Assembly: GCA_030280995.1 (NCBI GenBank)
Contig: JASXTE010000001.1
Coordinates: 21,751,606-21,815,605 of the forward strand
Origin: Hemileia vastatrix
Lineage: Eukaryota; Basidiomycota; Pucciniomycetes; Pucciniales; Zaghouaniaceae
Direction: 5' to 3'
Length of the DNA stretch: 64,000 bases
Shown: piece after piece, positions 62,931 to 64,000 of the stretch
Position numbering within the stretch: the stretch's first letter is position 1
Layout: each line of letters opens with the position of its first letter
Notes under the pieces: generated by a model
The model's database searches: none
What the model was told of the DNA's origin: nothing
What the model saw: the letters and a program-made list of their open reading frames with translations, nothing else
Position numbers and translations under genes: made by a program

Positions 62931-64000
62931 TTTATTATAGACATTTTAACATTTTTTGAAACAATATTGAAGCATTACAAACACAATTTTGTAATGGTAT
63001 GTTGAAATCAACCCTCCTCACATCTAAGCCCATCTGGAAAGCTACAAAATGTTAAAAATAACTTTATAATCTGTTGCATGTAAAAGTAGACACACCCCAA
63101 TTTAAATTGAAAAAAAGTGATCTTAAATGTTCAAATAATTTTACTTAATTGTTAATATATGGTGAAATTATAAGGCCCTATAGTAAATAATTCAATAAAA
63201 ATATTTTGGGAATTAATATCTTCCATTAAATTTCACCAGTATGAATTGAAACAAAAATTTAATTCTAGTTATTCAAAAAGATTTTATTAACCATTATTAA
63301 TATTTAAAATATCTGAGAAATGTAAAACACTTATAAAAATGAAGGAAATAATATTTTGGTGATAAAATTTAGCTCTAATATAAATATCTATTCTGTTTTC
63401 TATTCAATAAATAAAAAATATATGCATTTAATAGTATTTTTTACAATAGATTAACCCTTTATATTTAAAATATGAAAAAAGAAAGACATAAAATGAAATT
63501 TCATTAGAATGAATGGTATAAAAATGGTTTGTTTGATTTTAATTTGATTTTTTGAGTTGATTCCATTCTTTTTTCCATGCTATATAACATATTTATCATG
63601 TTTTATTATTATTTTATTTTGTAGAACACTATGAATTACCCCTCCATTCCTAACTTCTGTCTTACATAAAATTTTTTCTTCAATATTATTTCCCTGTTAA
63701 AAATTTCTTTTCTTTTCTCTCAACACAATTATTTCCATTATTTTAAACCCTTTCTTCTGCTATCAAATGATCTCTGACCCTTTAAAAGTGTACCTACCCC
63801 TTTCCACTTCTTCCCATCCCTATTTATCACTTCCCAAGACCTTTATGCCTTTTATAGCTCATAGAAACTAAGAGGATTTTTTTGAGAAGGAAATGAAAAG
63901 CGATTTATGAGAGGGTAAGTGTAGAAACAGGCAAAGGGTGATGATAAAAATTGGAGATATGGGTTGAAAAAAGGGGTAGAGAGGGAAATTAAATGGGTTT
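62931..64000. other. AT-rich end of the window, no supported gene
   Basis: No ORF with recognisable motifs. It may contain the rest of the MITE copy or an unrecognised element; nothing else could be supported. Confidence 0.45.

Overview
The window looks like a transposon-dominated piece of a fungal nuclear genome, most likely a rust fungus (Pucciniales). The basis is high A+T, short GT-AG introns of about 54-119 bp, a Ty3/gypsy chromovirus with a C-terminal chromodomain, a Tnp2-type transposase gene of the kind found in basidiomycetes, and several broken multi-exon genes whose motif patterns resemble multi-copy rust families. The organism call is inference from family resemblance; no search was run and no species is proposed. 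I found no rRNA, tRNA or CRISPR array.

Layout. 0-4 kb: remnant of a LINE (YIDD, RNase H and C-terminal segments) and a broken Myb/SANT-like gene. 5.5-9.1 kb: a five-exon SNF2 ATPase gene that keeps its whole frame except for two in-frame stops, ending tail-to-tail on a decayed minus-strand gene of a probable rust-specific family. 10-15.5 kb: a Tnp2-type (CACTA) transposase gene with two stops and one frameshift, followed on the same strand by an intact 474-codon, four-exon gene. 16.0-16.9 kb: a MITE with CACCA/TGGTG ends and a 22-bp palindrome inside its terminal repeat. 17.15-21.09 kb: the most unusual feature, 34 copies of a 38-bp palindrome with alternating 137/102-bp spacing; the spacers are two repeated modules found in both orientations. 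22.4-24.8 kb: a multi-exon gene of unknown family with four in-frame TAA codons. 26.0-36.0 kb: a nest in which a young, nearly intact 9,167-bp chromovirus (1,141-bp LTRs, CCTCC target duplication) sits inside a Tc1-like foldback element, which itself sits in the middle of a near-perfect 100-bp palindrome. 36.3-37.0 kb: decayed PIF/Harbinger transposase. 38.2-42.1 kb: the one clear host gene, an intact 1,220-residue PH-domain protein. 43.4-48.7 kb: a Tc1/mariner-type element bounded by ~90-bp terminal repeats, holding a broken transposase, a broken non-transposase gene and a nested 1.4-kb CACTA MITE. 49.3-54.3 kb: a decayed Ty1/copia element with a solo LTR nested in it. 54.7-55.1 kb: G-rich minisatellite. 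56.3-60.7 kb: a decayed Ty3/gypsy element of a second type, with duplicated 3' sequence. 61.4-62.7 kb: a broken zinc-finger-like gene. 62.8 kb: a diverged copy of the 16-kb MITE.

How it fits together. Apart from the PH-domain gene (and perhaps the 13.8-15.5 kb gene and the chromovirus proteins), almost every coding segment is mobile-element derived or broken. The pattern is a nested transposon island under mutational decay, plus a separate class of perfectly palindromic DNA (palindrome array, MITE terminal repeats, foldback target site) that no coding feature explains.
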